DNA from: an uncultured Methanobrevibacter sp.
Lineage (GTDB): Archaea; Methanobacteriota; Methanobacteria; Methanobacteriales; Methanobacteriaceae
Direction: 5' to 3'
DNA: 13,271 bases
Assembly: GCA_905235495.1 (NCBI GenBank)
Contig: CAJOMK010000053.1
Coordinates: 1 to 13,271, forward strand
Below the pieces are notes generated by a model. That model worked only from the letters and a program-made list of their open reading frames with translations. It was not told where the DNA came from and did no database searches. Of the stretch, positions 11,885 through 13,271 are shown piece after piece. Numbering within the stretch: the first letter of the stretch is position 1; every line of letters begins with the position of its first letter. Both the position numbers and the translations under genes were made by a program.

Positions 11885-13271
11885 ATGGCCTAATTCTTAT
11901 TTTGCTTGCATATTTATTTTTTTGTTATATATTATTTAGCCCCTTTAAGTGCTATTGATTTAATCCAAGATAATAACAATAATAAATATATCAATCAAGA
12001 GGATAATAAAAGGAATATGACAGTTGAAGATGCCCATATCAATATAAATGATAATGAAAATCATACAACAGGGAATGATGAAAACAAAAGTATAATTTAT
12101 GATGAGAGCAATAGTACAGGAAATGATGAAGCCCTAAAATCTCCATGAAAGTAAAATAAAAATTGAAAACAGCAAAGAAAACCTCCTCTGAAGGAAGAAA
12201 ACAACCTAATATAAGAATACATATTGACGATGTTGAAAAAAGCCAAGTTCCTGTTCTTAAGATATATACGGATAAAGATTTAATTGCTTTAAATCTTCCA
12301 ACATATTGCCCTGATTTTAGGAGTATTCCAAAAATTTTATGAATTTAACCTTCATGATGGTTATGGTGAGTGTTATTCTTAGTCAGGAAAAATATTTGGA
12401 TCCTGGCAATTATACTGTCACAATTGATTATACTGAAACCAATCTTTATTATCCACCAGAAAGCTTCTACAACATTTGAAGTATATGAAAAGGGATCTAA
12501 TCCTAATTTAGGCATTAAGGTTGATGACATCAATCTAGGGGAACAAGCAACTGCGGATATCACTGCACATAAAAAAAATTAAAATGGTGCTATTTATGTT
12601 AAGGTAGATGGTTACACATCCAAGTATCCTGTCATGATAAATGATGGCCATACCCAATTCACTTTTGATGATACTTGGAAAGCAGGCAATTACACCACTT
12701 CTGTTCGCTATGATGATGACGATAGATTCAAGGCATCAGAAAATTCTACAAGCTTTAAGATTAAAAAAAAAAAGCAATTAATCCTTAATTGAGGATTAAG
12801 GTTAATGATATTATAGAAGGAGAGAAAGCGGAGATTGATATCAGTGCTAAGGAGACCTTGACTAGTGATGTTAAAGTCAAATTAAAACGATTCTGATATC
12901 GTTTATTCTGCAGCTATAGTTGAAGGTAAACGGTAAGATGTTTATTAAGGATTTGACTCCTAGTGATTATCTTGCTACTGTTACCTACTTTGGTAATGAT
13001 TTTTTTGATACTAGTGAGAGTTCCGCTGCATTCAGTGTAAAGGATTTGATTGATCCTAAATTGAACATTAAGGTCAGCAATGTTGCTTATGGTGATAAAG
13101 CGACTGTTACTGTAACTACGGATGTTGGTTTTACTGGTAATGTTGATGTTAAGATTGGAAACACTAACTATATTGTAAAAGTAGTGAATGGTAAAGGTAC
13201 AAGAAGCATTTCAGGTCTTAAGGTAGGAACCTATGCTGTAAAAGTAACCTTCAAACAAACTGCTGTATATA
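11885..13271 (+). pseudogene. Adhesin-like Ig-repeat surface protein, heavily broken, cut by window edge
   Basis: The presumed start ATG (11885), 9 nt after GAGG (11872-11875), meets TAA at codon 3. The same frame continues through a damaged signal peptide into APLSAIDLIQDN, matching the left-edge gene, then an Asn-rich linker with N-M-T, N-H-T, N-K-S and N-S-T sequons, and stops at 12146-12148. Beyond this, Ig-like repeats of about 90 residues can be followed only by changing frame. Their recurring blocks are PNLGIKVDDINLGEQA, IRVNDIIEGEKAEIDIS and PKLNIKVSNVAYGDKATVTV, each paired with a second half such as DPGNYTVTIDY, KAGNYTTSVRYDDDDRF or TPSDYLATVTYFGNDFF. Further breaks are TGA near 12477, in-frame TAA at 12580, TGA at 12790 (next to an A11 run), and shifts near 12893 and 12930. 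The last frame is open from about 12930 to the edge. The family is the Big_3_5-like adhesins of Methanobrevibacter. Confidence 0.75.

Noticed and set aside
12565..12795. Sequencing homopolymer errors as the sole cause of adhesin breaks (A8 and A11 runs)
   Set aside because: Some breaks are in-frame stops or lie away from runs (codon 3 stop, 12580, 12893), so errors alone do not explain them, though the A11 site deserves a read check.
1..13271. CRISPR array, insertion sequence, prophage or att site
   Set aside because: No regularly spaced repeats, transposase or integrase motifs, or terminal inverted repeats were seen; the only direct repeat is the 55-bp tandem unit at 7532-7630.

Overview
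The window reads as chromosomal DNA of an AT-rich methanogenic archaeon, most likely Methanobrevibacter or a close relative in the Methanobacteriales. The evidence is archaeal-type ribosomal proteins (eL18, long uS13, archaeal uS4), RNA polymerase subunits Rpo3/RpoD (with a ferredoxin-like insert), Rpo10/RpoN and Rpo6/RpoK, archaeal enolase, a MEMO1-family protein, GGAGG/GGTG ribosome binding sites, TATA-box promoters, very AT-rich spacers, and adhesin-like Ig-repeat genes of the kind that are numerous in Methanobrevibacter.

Layout. (1) 1-2300 is an accessory flank. The N-terminus of a secreted adhesin-like protein leaves the window on the minus strand, followed by three decayed plus-strand genes: an unrecognised gene with one frameshift, a gene ending in a broken SHOCT domain, and a broken TPR protein. 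(2) 2530-2850 holds tRNA-Ser(GGA) with its promoter and a trailer inverted repeat plus T-run. (3) 2880-6784 is the conserved information-processing block: a long, potentially structured leader, then rps13, rps4, rps11, rpoD, rpl18e, rpl13 and rps9. (4) 7002-11666 holds rpoN, rpoK, eno, a 2[4Fe-4S] ferredoxin, rps2 and a MEMO1-family gene, each separated by 120-580 bp of AT-rich DNA with T-runs and hairpins. (5) 11885 to the right edge is a heavily broken adhesin-like pseudogene with about four Ig-like repeats.

How it works together. The core genes supply both ribosomal subunits (uS13, uS4, uS11, uS9, uS2, eL18, uL13) and the RNA polymerase assembly platform (Rpo3, Rpo10, Rpo6). Enolase, ferredoxin and MEMO ride in the same neighbourhood. 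The order is the familiar archaeal alpha-operon-like cluster, but only rps4 to rpl13 remain tightly packed; the rest appear to be separate transcription units.

Most interesting observations. The leader upstream of rps13 can fold into several stems and carries a CTCC that can pair with the rps13 ribosome binding site. A recurring set of stem-loops straddles or closely follows stop codons, but only in genes that are followed by a gap. The conserved block is flanked on both sides by decayed accessory genes, and the two adhesin N-termini match each other in opposite orientation. No CRISPR array, transposase, prophage or clear new multi-gene system was seen.
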